Assembly: GCA_037045455.1 (NCBI GenBank)
Contig: JBAOIN010000003.1
Span: forward strand, 62,001 to 126,000
Source of the DNA: JADKAV01 sp037045455
GTDB taxonomy: Bacteria > Actinomycetota > Actinomycetes > S36-B12 > UBA10799
Direction of reading: 5' to 3'
Length of the DNA stretch: 64,000 nucleotides
Shown: piece after piece, positions 18,084-29,368 of the stretch
Position numbering within the stretch: position 1 is the stretch's first letter
Layout of the letters: every line of letters begins with the position of its first letter
The notes under the pieces: model-generated
The model's database searches: none
Seen by the model: the letters and a program-made list of their open reading frames with translations, nothing else
What the model was told of the DNA's origin: nothing
Program-made: the position numbers and the translations under genes

Positions 18084-18552
18084 TGGGGCTGGAATCGGCC
18101 TGCACCGCCGCGGCAAGCCGTTCGAGCGTGCCGCTCATGGTTTCTCGGTTGCGCTGCGCGCGATCAGCCACTCCGGACATCCTCGCACTGAACTCGAGCG
18201 CCGATTCCGGGCGCAGATCCTCGCTCCATTCGGTGACTCGGCAGCCCGATTCGGTGGGTTCGATGCGATAGCCCCATGTCGAGTAGTGGACGTCGAACAT
18301 CGAGCACTCGAAGGCGAACGCCCGGCCACGGTCGGCCTCGATCACGGTGCCCTGCGTCGTCCATTCGTGCTCGCCGTTGCGGTTGTGCCCGTCGAATCTC
18401 GCCCCCACGACCGGCCGATCGGAACCTTCGTGCCACTCGCAGGCGTAGCACTCCTCGGACCACTCGCCCATCCGCGTGACGTCGGCGATCGCGTCAAAGA
18501 CCGCTTCGGGAGTGGCAGTGATGTCACGGGTGATCTCGATGCGTCCGGTCAT
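18076..18552 (-). CDS. SRPBCC family protein
   Basis: A 158-residue START/Bet v 1-like lipid-binding fold protein: EITRDITATPEAVFDAIADV start, VVGARFDG in the middle strand and a long C-terminal helix (about 118-155). Such proteins bind hydrophobic ligands or act as polyketide cyclase-like enzymes; no function can be given. Start at ATG 18552 or 18564. The last codons and stop lie inside the fourth copy of the tRNA-His 3' repeat, so the C terminus may have been remodelled by recombination there. Confidence 0.75.
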   Translation of the reverse strand: MTGRIEITRDITATPEAVFDAIADVTRMGEWSEECYACEWHEGSDRPVVGARFDGHNRNGEHEWTTQGTVIEADRGRAFAFECSMFDVHYSTWGYRIEPTESGCRVTEWSEDLRPESALEFSARMSGVADRAQRNRETMSGTLERLAAAVQADSSPSE

Positions 18553-18659
18553 GGGTGGAGTCAATCACAGGCACGATGCCCACTAGACGCACAGACCACG
18601 ACCAACGCCGCGCTGATCAAAGCAGCGGTTCGAGCCGGGACCGGCAGGTACGCCACGCG

Positions 18660-18958
18660 ATGGATCAAGCACGCGCACCTGTTCTCGAGGCTCTCCAGGC
18701 GTACCGGGATCGCGGCGACGTCACGTTCGGCCCACCCGGGCACCGACAGGGCCTGGGCGCTGATCCCAGAGTGCGCGAGATCCTCGGGGACGGCGTTTTC
18801 GCCTCTGACGTCCTCATGCTCAACGGCCTGGACGATCCGCGCATGTCGGAAAGGATTCTGGAGTCGTCGACTACCTCACCAGCGCCGTGGCCGCCGGGGC
18901 TCTGTTGCCCGACCCCGCGGACCAGAAGCTTCGAGAGCGTGCGGGTTGTAGCCCGTAG
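18660..18958 (+). pseudogene. Orn/Lys/Arg decarboxylase remnant with large internal deletion
   Basis: ATG 18660 opens a stretch very like the N terminus of Orn/Lys/Arg decarboxylases (MDQARAPVLEALQAYRDRG, then FGPPGHRQGLGADPRVRE and SDVLMLNGLDD). After about 70 residues the similarity stops and, in another frame from about 18866, a C-terminal-like segment appears (VDYLTSAVAAGALLPDPADQ) ending at TAG 18956-18958. The PLP-binding core, roughly 380 residues, is missing. So this is a deleted gene, not a functional enzyme. Identification rests on recalled family termini; the deletion reading is inference. Confidence 0.65.
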
Positions 18959-18977
18959 CGCCGAGCCGAGCTGACCT

Positions 18978-20294
18978 CTACCCGGCGATCCGCGAGCCCC
19001 ACTGCCGGGCGATGGCCGCGAGCGCGGCCGGGTCCAGGTCGACAAGTGAGCCGTCACTCACCCGTAGGCGGCCCGCGACCCACACCTCCCGGACGGCTCC
19101 GGGTGCAGTGGCATAGACCAGGTGTGAGGCGACGTCGTACAACGGCTGTGACTGCCAGGCACCGAGGTCGACGGCGATCATGTCCGCCTCCTTGTCCACT
19201 GTGAGCGATCCAATGCGGTCTGCCAGCCCCAGAGCCTGGGCGCCGCCCAGCGTGGCCGTGTGCAGAGCCTGCCTCGCCGGGACCACAGCCGCGTCATCGC
19301 TCACCACCTTGGCCAGCAGGCTGGCCAGACGCAGATCCGCCAGCAGATCCAGGCGGTTGTTGCTGGCAGGGCCGTCCGTACCGACTCCCACCCGGATGCC
19401 CGAACTCAGCCAATCCGCGAACCTGGCCATTCCGGAGGCGAGTTTGAGGTTGGACGCGGGGCAGTGAACCAGCGCGCAACCCCGTTCGGCGAGCAGTGCG
19501 ATCTCGTCGTCTGTCAGATGCACGGCGTGTGCCGCCAGTAGGCGGCGGTTGACCGCACCGAGGCGGTCCATACGGGCCAGTGGCCGCTGTCCGTACTGCG
19601 CGAGGCTCTGTTCGATCTCGTCCCGAGTCTCGTGCACATGGATGTTCAGTGGCACATCCCACTGATCGGCGAGTTCGACGGCGCGAGCCAGCGTTGTGTC
19701 GGACACGGTGTAGGGCGCGTGCGGCGCCACGCTGAAGTGGACCAACGGAACGTCGCGGTACGCCGCGACCACCTCCTGCGCTTTGTGCAGATAGTCGTCC
19801 GGCCCGGCACCGTAGGCCGTCGCGCCCTCGACGATCACCTGTCCGCTCATCACCCGGATGCCCGCCTGTCCACAGGCCTCGATGGCTGCGGACGGGAAGA
19901 AGTACATATCCGCGAAGGTCGTGACTCCGCCCGTGAGCATCTCGGCGGCTGCGAGCAAAGTGCCGTCGGTGACGAATCCGGGATCCACCCAGCGCGATTC
20001 GGCCGGCCAGATCCGGTCATTGAGCCAGCTCATGAGCGGGACGTCGTCGGCGTAACCACGCAGCAGAGTCATCGCCGCATGGGTGTGCGCGTTCACCAGA
20101 CCGGGAAGTAACGCAACAGCCCCCAGAGCGCGGACCGTCGCGTGCGGGTTACGCGCACGAACCTCGGCAGCCGGACCCACATCGGCGATCCGGCCGTCCT
20201 CGACGGCCACAGCCCCGTTCTCGATGACGGTCCACGGCTCGACGGGTAGGACCCATTGCGCTTCGATGATCTCCACGGCACTCCTCGCAAGCAT
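18978..20294 (-). CDS. amidohydrolase, MTA/SAH deaminase-like
   Basis: A 438-residue metallo-dependent amidohydrolase of the ATZ/TRZ group. HTH of VNAHTHAAMTLLRG gives two metal ligands, HVHETRDEIE and AAHAVHLTDDE give further His, and GVGTDGPASNN gives the catalytic Asp. The pattern matches 5'-methylthioadenosine/S-adenosylhomocysteine deaminases and related 8-oxoguanine or guanine deaminases. Substrate remains uncertain because the neighbours are unrelated sugar genes. ATG 20294; it lies 15 bases downstream of the amylosucrase stop, possibly on the same transcript. Confidence 0.82.
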   Translation of the reverse strand: MLARSAVEIIEAQWVLPVEPWTVIENGAVAVEDGRIADVGPAAEVRARNPHATVRALGAVALLPGLVNAHTHAAMTLLRGYADDVPLMSWLNDRIWPAESRWVDPGFVTDGTLLAAAEMLTGGVTTFADMYFFPSAAIEACGQAGIRVMSGQVIVEGATAYGAGPDDYLHKAQEVVAAYRDVPLVHFSVAPHAPYTVSDTTLARAVELADQWDVPLNIHVHETRDEIEQSLAQYGQRPLARMDRLGAVNRRLLAAHAVHLTDDEIALLAERGCALVHCPASNLKLASGMARFADWLSSGIRVGVGTDGPASNNRLDLLADLRLASLLAKVVSDDAAVVPARQALHTATLGGAQALGLADRIGSLTVDKEADMIAVDLGAWQSQPLYDVASHLVYATAPGAVREVWVAGRLRVSDGSLVDLDPAALAAIARQWGSRIAG

Positions 20295-20309
20295 TGTGCC
20301 GTGCCGAAC

Positions 20310-22243
<1,934 letters not shown>

Positions 22244-22281
22244 CTCTTGCGTGGACGTTTTCAGTCATTTCAAGTATTGCA

Positions 22282-22295
22282 TGTAAATGCTTACG
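22282..22295. promoter_or_regulatory. LacI-family operator, amylosucrase side
   Basis: TGTAAATGCTTACG fits the LacI-family consensus TGnAAnCGnTTnCA except at the central CG and the last base. It lies 39 bases upstream of the amylosucrase start, where a bound repressor could block it. Weaker than the site at 22360. Confidence 0.6.
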
Positions 22296-22359
22296 GCACC
22301 GAGCGGGCCTGACTTGAGTATCAGGCGTGTTTTCTTGTGTTTCAAGGGGTAAATTGGTC

Positions 22360-22373
22360 TGTAAGCGATTGCA
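22360..22373. promoter_or_regulatory. LacI-family operator, regulator side
   Basis: TGTAAGCGATTGCA matches TGnAAnCGnTTnCA at every fixed position. It is 31 bases upstream of the LacI-type regulator start (22404), in the 160-base divergent region, so the regulator probably controls itself and amylosucrase. Confidence 0.8.
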
Positions 22374-22403
22374 GGATTGTCACAAATACATCACGAGGGC
22401 GGT

Positions 22404-23432
22404 ATGGGAGTCAGTATCGAGGACGTCGCCCACCGGGCAGGCGTTTCCACAGCCACGGTGAGCAGGGCGTTACGCAACCTGCCCAACGTGTCCGCAGCCA
22501 CTCGGCAGCGCGTTCTGGACGTGGCCGCGGAGTTGGACTACGTCATCACACCGCTTGCCTCCCGGCTGGCCAGTGGTCGGACAAGCTCGATCGCAGTGGT
22601 CGCGCCCTACATCGGAACGTGGTTCTTCGGTGAGGTGCTCAGCGGCATCGAGCGGGTGCTGCATCAGGCGTCGCTGGATCTGCTGTTGTTCGCCATGCCC
22701 GATGAGCGCACCCAGGACGAGTTCTTCGCACGGATGCCGTTGCGCCGGCGCGTGGACGGGGTGATCATCCTGACGCTGGGACTCAGTGCCGATCAGCAGG
22801 ACGCCCTCCGCGGGCTGCACGTGCCGATCGCTTCGGTCGGGGATCCGCTGGCCGATCAGTTCAGCGTCGGCATCGACAACGAGGGCGCCTCGCAGGTGGC
22901 CACCCACCACCTGATCAACCTCGGCCACACCCGGATCGCGATGATCGGCGGTGGCCGGTCCTTCGCCGGTCGTTTCACCACCCCCCGCCAGCGGCAGCGT
23001 GGCTTCCAGGACGCGATGGCCGAAGCGGGCCTACCTGTGCCACCCGAGTACGACGTGGACGGCGAGTACACAGTCCGCGGCGGTGCCAGTGCGATGGCCG
23101 AACTGCTCTCACTGCCCGAACCACCGACCGCCGTCTTCGCGCAGTCCGACGAGATGGCAGCCGGCGCCATGCAGGTCATGCGCCGGATGGGTGTGCAGGT
23201 GCCCGACGACATCAGCATCGTCGGATTCGACGACCACGAACTGGCCGAGGTTCTGGATCTGACCACGATGGCGCAGCCGGTCGCCCAGCGCGGCGAGCTC
23301 GCGGTGCACGCAGTGCTCGACGCGCTGGCCGCTGGGCATCACCACACCCCGGCCGAGCGCGAGTTGGTGCACACTCGCTTGGTCGTGCGATCTTCGACCG
23401 CACCCTTCGAAAACCGCGAGCAAACGAGGTAG
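22404..23432 (+). CDS. LacI family transcriptional regulator
   Basis: A 342-residue LacI/GalR regulator. The N-terminal helix-turn-helix is VSIEDVAHRAGVSTATVSRALRN, followed by the hinge helix region and a periplasmic-binding-like sensor (PDERTQDEFF; IDNEGASQVATHHLINLGHTRIAMIGG; AVFAQSDEMAAGAMQ; DISIVGFDDHELAEV). ATG 22404 follows GAGGGCGG. The preceding operators and the divergent amylosucrase point to a sucrose or glucan regulon; the ligand is inferred, not shown. Confidence 0.92.
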   Translation: MGVSIEDVAHRAGVSTATVSRALRNLPNVSAATRQRVLDVAAELDYVITPLASRLASGRTSSIAVVAPYIGTWFFGEVLSGIERVLHQASLDLLLFAMPDERTQDEFFARMPLRRRVDGVIILTLGLSADQQDALRGLHVPIASVGDPLADQFSVGIDNEGASQVATHHLINLGHTRIAMIGGGRSFAGRFTTPRQRQRGFQDAMAEAGLPVPPEYDVDGEYTVRGGASAMAELLSLPEPPTAVFAQSDEMAAGAMQVMRRMGVQVPDDISIVGFDDHELAEVLDLTTMAQPVAQRGELAVHAVLDALAAGHHHTPAERELVHTRLVVRSSTAPFENREQTR

Positions 23433-23466
23433 GTTCGTTCCAAACCGATAGAACGCGGAGCGGATC

Positions 23467-24903
23467 ATGACGGAAACGGTTTCCAGCCCCACGGGCCTGT
23501 TCATCGCTGGCGAGTGGCGTGGCGGTGACGCCCGCTTCGCCGTGAAGGACCCCTCGAACTACGCCGTCCTCGCCGAGGTGGCCGACGCGACCGTCGCCGA
23601 CGGGCTGGACGCCGTCGCGGCCGCCTCCGATGCGTTCGCGACGTGGTCGGTGTCGGCCCCGCGGCAGCGGGCAGAGGTGCTGCGCAAGGCCTTCGAGATC
23701 ATGACCGCGGAAGCTGAGGATTGCGCGCGGCTGATCGCGTTGGAGAACGGCAAAGCCTGGCGCGATGCGATGGGGGAGACCATCTACGCCGCCGAATTCT
23801 TCCGCTGGTTCTCCGAGGAGGCGGCGCGCATCGAGGGCGGTTTCCGTTACGCACCCAACCGCGATAAGACCATCATCACCGACTACCGGCCGATGGGCGT
23901 CGCGTTCATGATCACGCCGTGGAACTTCCCGGCGGCGATGGCCACACGCAAGATCGCGCCGGCACTGGCCGCCGGTTGCACGTGCATTCTCAAGCCCGCC
24001 CACGAGACGCCGCTGACGGCGCTGTGGATCGCCGATGTCATGAAGCGCGCCGGCGCCCCAGATGGGGTGGTCAATGTGGTGACCACGACGAACACCGGGG
24101 AGGTGAGCGGGGCGATCCTGCAGGACCCCCGGGTGGCCACGCTGTCCTTCACTGGCTCGACCTGGATCGGCAAGATGCTGCTCAAGCAGACCGCCGACCG
24201 GGTCTTGCCCTCCAGCATGGAACTCGGTGGCAATGCCCCGTTCCTGGTCCTCGAGGGTGCCGACGTCAAGGCCGCGGTTGAGGGCGCCATGATCGCGAAG
24301 ATGCGCAACGGTGGTTCCGCGTGCACGGCGGCGAACCGGTTCTATGTCCACGAGTCGCTGGTGGGTCCGTTCACCGACGGTCTGCGCCAGGCTTTCGCCG
24401 GCTTGAAGATCGGCCCGGGGATCGAGCAGAGCACTGACCTGGGGGCCATGGTGTCGGACAAGGAGCGGGACAAGATCCTGGCACTGCTCGAGGAGGCCGA
24501 AGGTGAGGGGGTCTCGATCACGCCCGCTCAGGAAGCGCCGAGTTCAGGTGCTTTTGTCGCGCCGACGGTGGTGTCCGGCGTGGAGCACGGTTCGACGCTG
24601 ACGCGTAACGAGATCTTCGGCCCGGTCGCTCCGATCGTGCCGGTGAGCAGTACCGAGGAAGCCGTGCGCATGGCCAACGACACCGAGTTCGGGCTGATCT
24701 CCTACGTGTATGCGGCGGACCCGGGCACGGGCGTGAAGGTGGCGCGGCAGATGGAGTCGGGCATGGTCGCGGTCAACCGTGGGCTGGCCTCTGACCCGGC
24801 GGCGCCGTTCGGCGGCATGAAGGAGTCGGGGCTGGGCCGGGAGGGCGGTTTCGCCGGGATCCACGAGTTCCTGGAGACGCAGTACTTCGCCGTGGATCTT
24901 TAG
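23467..24903 (+). CDS. NAD(P)-dependent aldehyde dehydrogenase, succinate-semialdehyde type
   Basis: A 478-residue aldehyde dehydrogenase. Seen: TPWNFPAAMATRKIAPALAAG and KPAHETP cofactor-binding motifs, FTGST, ELGGNAPF with general base Glu, and catalytic Cys in NGGSACTAANRF. The GESGSACT-like context and length resemble succinate-semialdehyde dehydrogenases (GabD), but related semialdehydes are possible. It starts 34 bases after the LacI gene in the same direction, with GGAGCGG before ATG 23467, so it may share its transcript. Confidence 0.85.
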   Translation: MTETVSSPTGLFIAGEWRGGDARFAVKDPSNYAVLAEVADATVADGLDAVAAASDAFATWSVSAPRQRAEVLRKAFEIMTAEAEDCARLIALENGKAWRDAMGETIYAAEFFRWFSEEAARIEGGFRYAPNRDKTIITDYRPMGVAFMITPWNFPAAMATRKIAPALAAGCTCILKPAHETPLTALWIADVMKRAGAPDGVVNVVTTTNTGEVSGAILQDPRVATLSFTGSTWIGKMLLKQTADRVLPSSMELGGNAPFLVLEGADVKAAVEGAMIAKMRNGGSACTAANRFYVHESLVGPFTDGLRQAFAGLKIGPGIEQSTDLGAMVSDKERDKILALLEEAEGEGVSITPAQEAPSSGAFVAPTVVSGVEHGSTLTRNEIFGPVAPIVPVSSTEEAVRMANDTEFGLISYVYAADPGTGVKVARQMESGMVAVNRGLASDPAAPFGGMKESGLGREGGFAGIHEFLETQYFAVDL

Positions 24904-24942
24904 GGCTTGAGGCGGATATCCGCGGGGACGTCCGACTACCGC

Positions 24943-27900
24943 TCACACGTTGCGCCGGTACTGCCCACCCACCTCGAAGAACGCGTCGCTGATCTGCCCC
25001 AACGAGCAACTCCGCACGGCGTCCATCAGCGCGGCGAACGTGTTGCCGCCGCTAGTCGCCGCCTCCTTCAGCGCAGCCAGCGCTGCCGGTGCCTCGTCGC
25101 GGTGTCGGGCCTGGAAGTCAGTCAGGCGGCTCAACTGCGACTGCTTCTCCTGCTCGGTCCCGCGCGCCAGTTCCAGTGGCCCGGTCTGGGCGCGCCGCTC
25201 GCCGAGGAACGTATTTACGCCGATGATCGGCAAGGAACCATCGTGCTTGCGGTGCTCGTACAGCATCGACTCGTCCTGGATCCGGCCGCGCTGGTAGCCG
25301 GTCTCCATCGCGCCCAGCACGCCGCCACGGTCGGCGATCCGGTCGAACTCCGCCAGCACCGCCTCCTCGACCAGGTCGGTCAGTTCGTCGACGATGTACG
25401 AACCCTGCAGCGGGTTCTCGTTCATCGACAGGCCCCACTCCTGGTCGATGATCAGCTGGATCGCCAGCGCCCGGCGCACCGACTCGGCGGTCGGGCGTCG
25501 TCACCGCTTCGTCGTAGGCGTTGGTGTGCAGGGAGTTCGCGTTGTCGTACAGCGCGCACAAGGCCTGCAGCGTGGTGCGGATGTCGTTGAAGTCCATCTC
25601 CTGGGCGTGCAGGGAACGGCCCGAGGTCTGGATGTGGTACTTCAGCTTCTGCGAGCGCTCATCCGCGCCGTAGCGATCTCGCATCGCCACGGCCCAGATG
25701 CGGCGGGCGACCCGGCCCAGCACCGTGTACTCCGCGTCCATGCCGTTGGAGAAGAAGAACGACAGGTTGGGCGCGAAGTCGTCGATCGACATCCCGCGCG
25801 CCAGGTACGCCTCGACGTAGGTGAAACCGTTGGCCAGCGTGAACGCGAGCTGGCTGATCGGATTCGCGCCGGCCTCGGCGATGTGGTAGCCGCTGATCGA
25901 CACCGAGTAGAAGTTGCGCACCTGGTGGTCGATGAACCACTCCTGGATGTCGGCCATCGCCCGCAGGGCGAACTCGGTGGAGAAGATGCAGGTGTTCTGG
26001 CCCTGGTCCTCCTTGAGGATGTCGGCTTGCACGGTGCCACGGACGGTCTGCAACGTTCGGGCCCGAACGACCGCCGGGTCCTCGTCCGGGGTGTAGCGGC
26101 GAGTTGCTGGTCGATCGCGACGTTGAGGAACATGGCCAGGATCGCCGGCGCGGGGCCGTTGATGGTCATCGAAACAGAGGTGGTGGGGGAGCAGAGGTCG
26201 AAGCCCGCGTAGAGGTCGCGCATGTCGTCGATGGTCGCCACGGACACACCCGAGGTCCCGACCTTGCCGTAGACGTCCGGTCGCGGGCGAGGGGTCGCGG
26301 CCGTAGAGCGTGACCGAGTCGAAGGCCGTGGACAGGCGCGTGGCGGGCTGCCCTTCGGACAGCAGGTGGAAGCGGCGGTTCGTGCGGGCGGGATCGCCCT
26401 CGCCAGCGAACATCCGCGCCGGCGCTTCCCCCGTGCGCTTGAACGGGAAGACGCCTGCCGTGAAGGGGAAGCGGCCGGGCAGGTTCTCGCGGCGCAGGAA
26501 GCGCACCAGCGCGCCGGGCTCGTCGTCCGGCGGCAGCGCCACCCGCGGCGACCTCGGTGCCGGACAGCGTCGTGCGGCGCAGCGGTGTGCGGATCTCCTT
26601 GTCACGCACGCGGTACACGTGCTCCTCGCCGCTGTACGCCTCACGCAGGTCCGGCCAGGCGGCGAGGTCTGTGTGCACGTCCGCGTCCACGGCTGCGGCG
26701 AGCCGATCCTCGAGGTCGTCGAGTCCCGCATCGGGTGCGAGCTCGCGGGTGGTGCGAACGCTGCTCCAAGCCCGAACCGCGATGACCTGCTCCGCGGTGT
26801 GCTCGCGGTACTCGCGCACCGTTTCCGCGATCTCGGCGAGGTACCGTTCGCGACCGCGCGGAAGGATGCCGGCGAGGTCGCTGGAGGTCTTGCCACCTAC
26901 CGCGGGAAGGACCCCGGAGAACGCCGGTAGCCCGTGCTCGATCAGGAACTCCTTGAGGAACTGGTACAGGGCGGTGACCCCGTCGTCGTCGAAGCGGGCT
27001 GCGCTGGTGCCGAAGACGGGCATGTCCTCCCAGGAGGCTCCGAACTCTGCACGGTTGCGCAGCACCTGCCGGGCGACATCTCGGCGGGCGTCCTCGGCTC
27101 CCCGCCGCTCGAACTTGTTGATGGCGATCGCGTCGGCGAAGTCGAGCATGTCGATCTTCTCGAGCTGAGAGGGCGCCCCGAACTCGGGTGTCATCACGTA
27201 CAGGCTGGTGTCGACGTGGGCGACGATCCCGGCATCGCCCTGCCCGATGCCCGGGGTCTCCACCACGACGAGGTCGTAGCCGGCGGCCGAACAGGCTCGG
27301 ACCGCGTCGTCCAAGCACGTGGGAAGCTGCTCGCCGCGCGTGGCCAGCGACCGGAAGAAGACGATGTCGCCGTCGATGCTGTTCATGCGGATCCGGTCGC
27401 CCAGAAGCGCTCCGCCGCCTCGCCGGCGCGTCGGGTCGACCGCGAGCACCGCGACCTTGAGCTTGTCCTCGCTGTCGCGGCGAAGGCGCCGGATGAGTTC
27501 GTCGGTCAGGGAGGACTTCCCGGAACCGCCAGTTCCCGTGATGCCCAGAACGGGGGCACGTCTTTCAGGCAGTTCCAGCGGCTGACCCGCTTCGAGAACC
27601 GTGATCGCCCGGGCGAGGTCGCGGACACTACCCGTGCGCAGTGCCTCAAGATTCGGACCCTGCGTGGCCAGCGCCACGTCACAGGTGCGCACGAGCTCGT
27701 TGATCATGCCGGGCAGACCCAGCCGCTGACCATCCTGCGGGCTGAAGATTCGCACACCGAGGCCGGCGAGTTCCTCGATCTCCTCGGGGACGATGACACC
27801 GCCGCCCCCGCCGAAGACCTGGATGTGGCCAGCGCCCACCTCGTCCAAGCGCTGCCGCAAGTAGCCGAAGTACTCCACGTGCCCGCCCTGGTAGGAGGAA

Positions 27901-28097
27901 ACGGCGACCCCCTGCACGTCCTCCTGCACCGCGGCTGTGACGACCTCGTCGACGCTGCGGTCGTGTCCGAGGTGGATGACCTCCGCACCTTGGCTCTGCA
28001 GAATGCGGCGCATGATGTTGATCGCGGCGTCGTGGCCGTCGAACAGGCTGGCCGCGGTGATGAACCGCACCGGATTCTGGGGGACGTGGAGATCCAT
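24943..28097 (-). CDS. icmF: fused isobutyryl-CoA mutase IcmF (four frameshifts)
   Basis: Coenzyme B12 mutase in which one chain carries, in order, the cobalamin domain (DGHDAAINIMRRIL, with the lower-ligand His), a MeaB/MeaI-like GTPase chaperone (GTGGSGKSSLTDE, DPTRRRGGGALLGDRIRM, VETPGIGQGDA, NKFERRG) and the acyl-CoA mutase barrel (LCSPTTSVSMTINGPAPAI, FYSVSISGYHIAEAGA, NSLHTNAYDEAVTTP). Interconverts isobutyryl- and butyryl-CoA; some members act on pivalyl- or isovaleryl-CoA. About 1,050 residues once indels near 26545 (+1), 26283 (+1), 26095 (-1) and 25497 (+1) are corrected. ATG 28097 preferred. Divergent MarR gene at 28151 is a candidate regulator. Confidence 0.92.
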
Positions 28098-28150
28098 ACC
28101 CAAATACTAGGAAGTCCGACTATTTGACGTCAATCTGCTACCCTGCCGCC

Positions 28151-28627
28151 ATGCCGCTGAAACGCGATCCCGTTGCCGAGGCGCGCGACCATTGGGTCGA
28201 TCACGGGTGGGTTGAGGCGGCGGATGGCATGGCCGCGGTGACCTCCCTGATGCGGGCCCAGCAGATCGTGCTCGGGCGCGTGGAGTCCGCGCTGCGCCCG
28301 TACGGTGTCACGTTTGCCCGCTACGAAGTGCTGATGCTGCTGCTCTTCTCGAGGACCAGCGCGCTGCCCATGCGGGTCATCGGGGAACGTTTGCAGGTCC
28401 ATCCGACCAGCGTCACCAATGCCGTGGATCGGCTCGAGCAAGCAGGCCTGGTCTCCCGGGAGCCGCACCCGACCGATCGCCGCACCACTTTGGTCCGCCT
28501 GAGCCGGTCGGGTCGTTCGGTGGCGCGACGTGCCACGAAGGTGCTCAACGCCGAGGTTTTCAGCGATCCGCTGCTGCGGCAGATCGAGGGTCTGGACAGG
28601 CTGCGGCAATCCGCGGGGGACTTCTGA
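28151..28627 (+). CDS. MarR family transcriptional regulator
   Basis: A 158-residue winged-helix regulator: YEVLMLLLFS, MRVIGERLQVHPTSVTNAVDRLEQAGLV (recognition helix) and REPHPTDRRTTLVRLS (wing). ATG 28151. It is divergent from icmF, with only 53 bases between the starts, and 59 bases upstream of the nitroreductase gene. The natural targets are icmF, itself and the nitroreductase; ligand may be an acyl-CoA or aromatic acid, which is inference. Confidence 0.85.
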   Translation: MPLKRDPVAEARDHWVDHGWVEAADGMAAVTSLMRAQQIVLGRVESALRPYGVTFARYEVLMLLLFSRTSALPMRVIGERLQVHPTSVTNAVDRLEQAGLVSREPHPTDRRTTLVRLSRSGRSVARRATKVLNAEVFSDPLLRQIEGLDRLRQSAGDF

Positions 28628-28648
28628 AATATTGCAGCTCTCGCTTAC

Positions 28649-28673
28649 GGTTGATTAAGTTGAAGCATCAACC
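28649..28673. promoter_or_regulatory. operator-like inverted repeat before the nitroreductase gene
   Basis: GGTTGAT (28649-28655) and ATCAACC (28667-28673) are perfect inverted repeats; a second nested pair GTTGA/TCAAC (28659-28663, 28668-28672) overlaps. It ends 13 bases before ATG 28687, a position suited to repression, and the adjacent upstream gene is the MarR regulator. Confidence 0.6.
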
Positions 28674-28686
28674 TTTAGGGAGTGCA

Positions 28687-29277
28687 ATGACCATCGAGAT
28701 GACTCTCGATCCCGTGACCCGCGACCTTGTGTTCGACGGACACACTACCTACGCGTTCGACCCTGCCGACCTGCCCGAGGACACCGTGGAGCGGCTCTAC
28801 GACCTCATTAAGCACGCGCCGACCGCCTTCAATGCCCAGCCGCTGCGGCTGGTCGCGGTGAGCGGGGAGGCCATGCAGAGGCTGCTTCCGTTCCTCAGCG
28901 AGGGCAATCGGGCCAAGACCGCAAATGCGCCGCTCACACTGATCGTGGCCGCTGACCTCGAGTTCCACGACCACTTGCCGCGCGTGCTGCCCCACGCCCC
29001 GGCCGTGCGCAACCTGTTCCTCGACCCTGATCGCCGGCGGGAGTTCGCGATCCGCAACACGTTCTTGCAGTTCGGCTACCTGATTCTCGGGATCCGGGCG
29101 ATGGGTTACGGTGCGGGGCCCATGACCGGCATCGACGCGCAGGGCATCACCCGGGAGCTGTTGGCCGGGACGTCACTGGAGGCCGTGGCCGTCGTCAATG
29201 TGGGTCACCCCGGCGAGGATGCCCACTTCCCACGCAACCCACGGCTCGAGGCGCACGAGGTGATCACGCGCTTGTAG
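28687..29277 (+). CDS. nitroreductase family protein, RutE-like malonic semialdehyde reductase
   Basis: A 196-residue FMN nitroreductase-fold protein resembling RutE, which reduces malonic semialdehyde to 3-hydroxypropanoate. HAPTAFNAQPLRLVAVSG holds the FMN phosphate region and GYGAGPMTGID the second conserved loop. ATG 28687 follows GGGAGTGCA. The stop is shared with the edge of the family B palindrome. Substrate is inferred from overall resemblance; a general NAD(P)H nitroreductase is the alternative. Confidence 0.78.
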   Translation: MTIEMTLDPVTRDLVFDGHTTYAFDPADLPEDTVERLYDLIKHAPTAFNAQPLRLVAVSGEAMQRLLPFLSEGNRAKTANAPLTLIVAADLEFHDHLPRVLPHAPAVRNLFLDPDRRREFAIRNTFLQFGYLILGIRAMGYGAGPMTGIDAQGITRELLAGTSLEAVAVVNVGHPGEDAHFPRNPRLEAHEVITRL

Positions 29278-29368
29278 TGTCCGGATCTGCAACACGTTCG
29301 GCGTCAGACGCCCCGAAAAGGCCCTTGGCGGCGCCTTTCGGCCGGAACGTGTTGCAGATCCGGACACT
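29276..29368. repeat. intergenic palindrome, family B (copy 1)
   Basis: A 93-base element with near-perfect 27-base arms: AGTGTCCGGATCTGCAACAC at the left and its inverted copy at the right, ending at 29368. It spans exactly from the nitroreductase stop codon to the convergent aldo-keto reductase stop codon. The internal part has a second stem, GGCGCC. The arms match 1535-1625. Confidence 0.85.
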
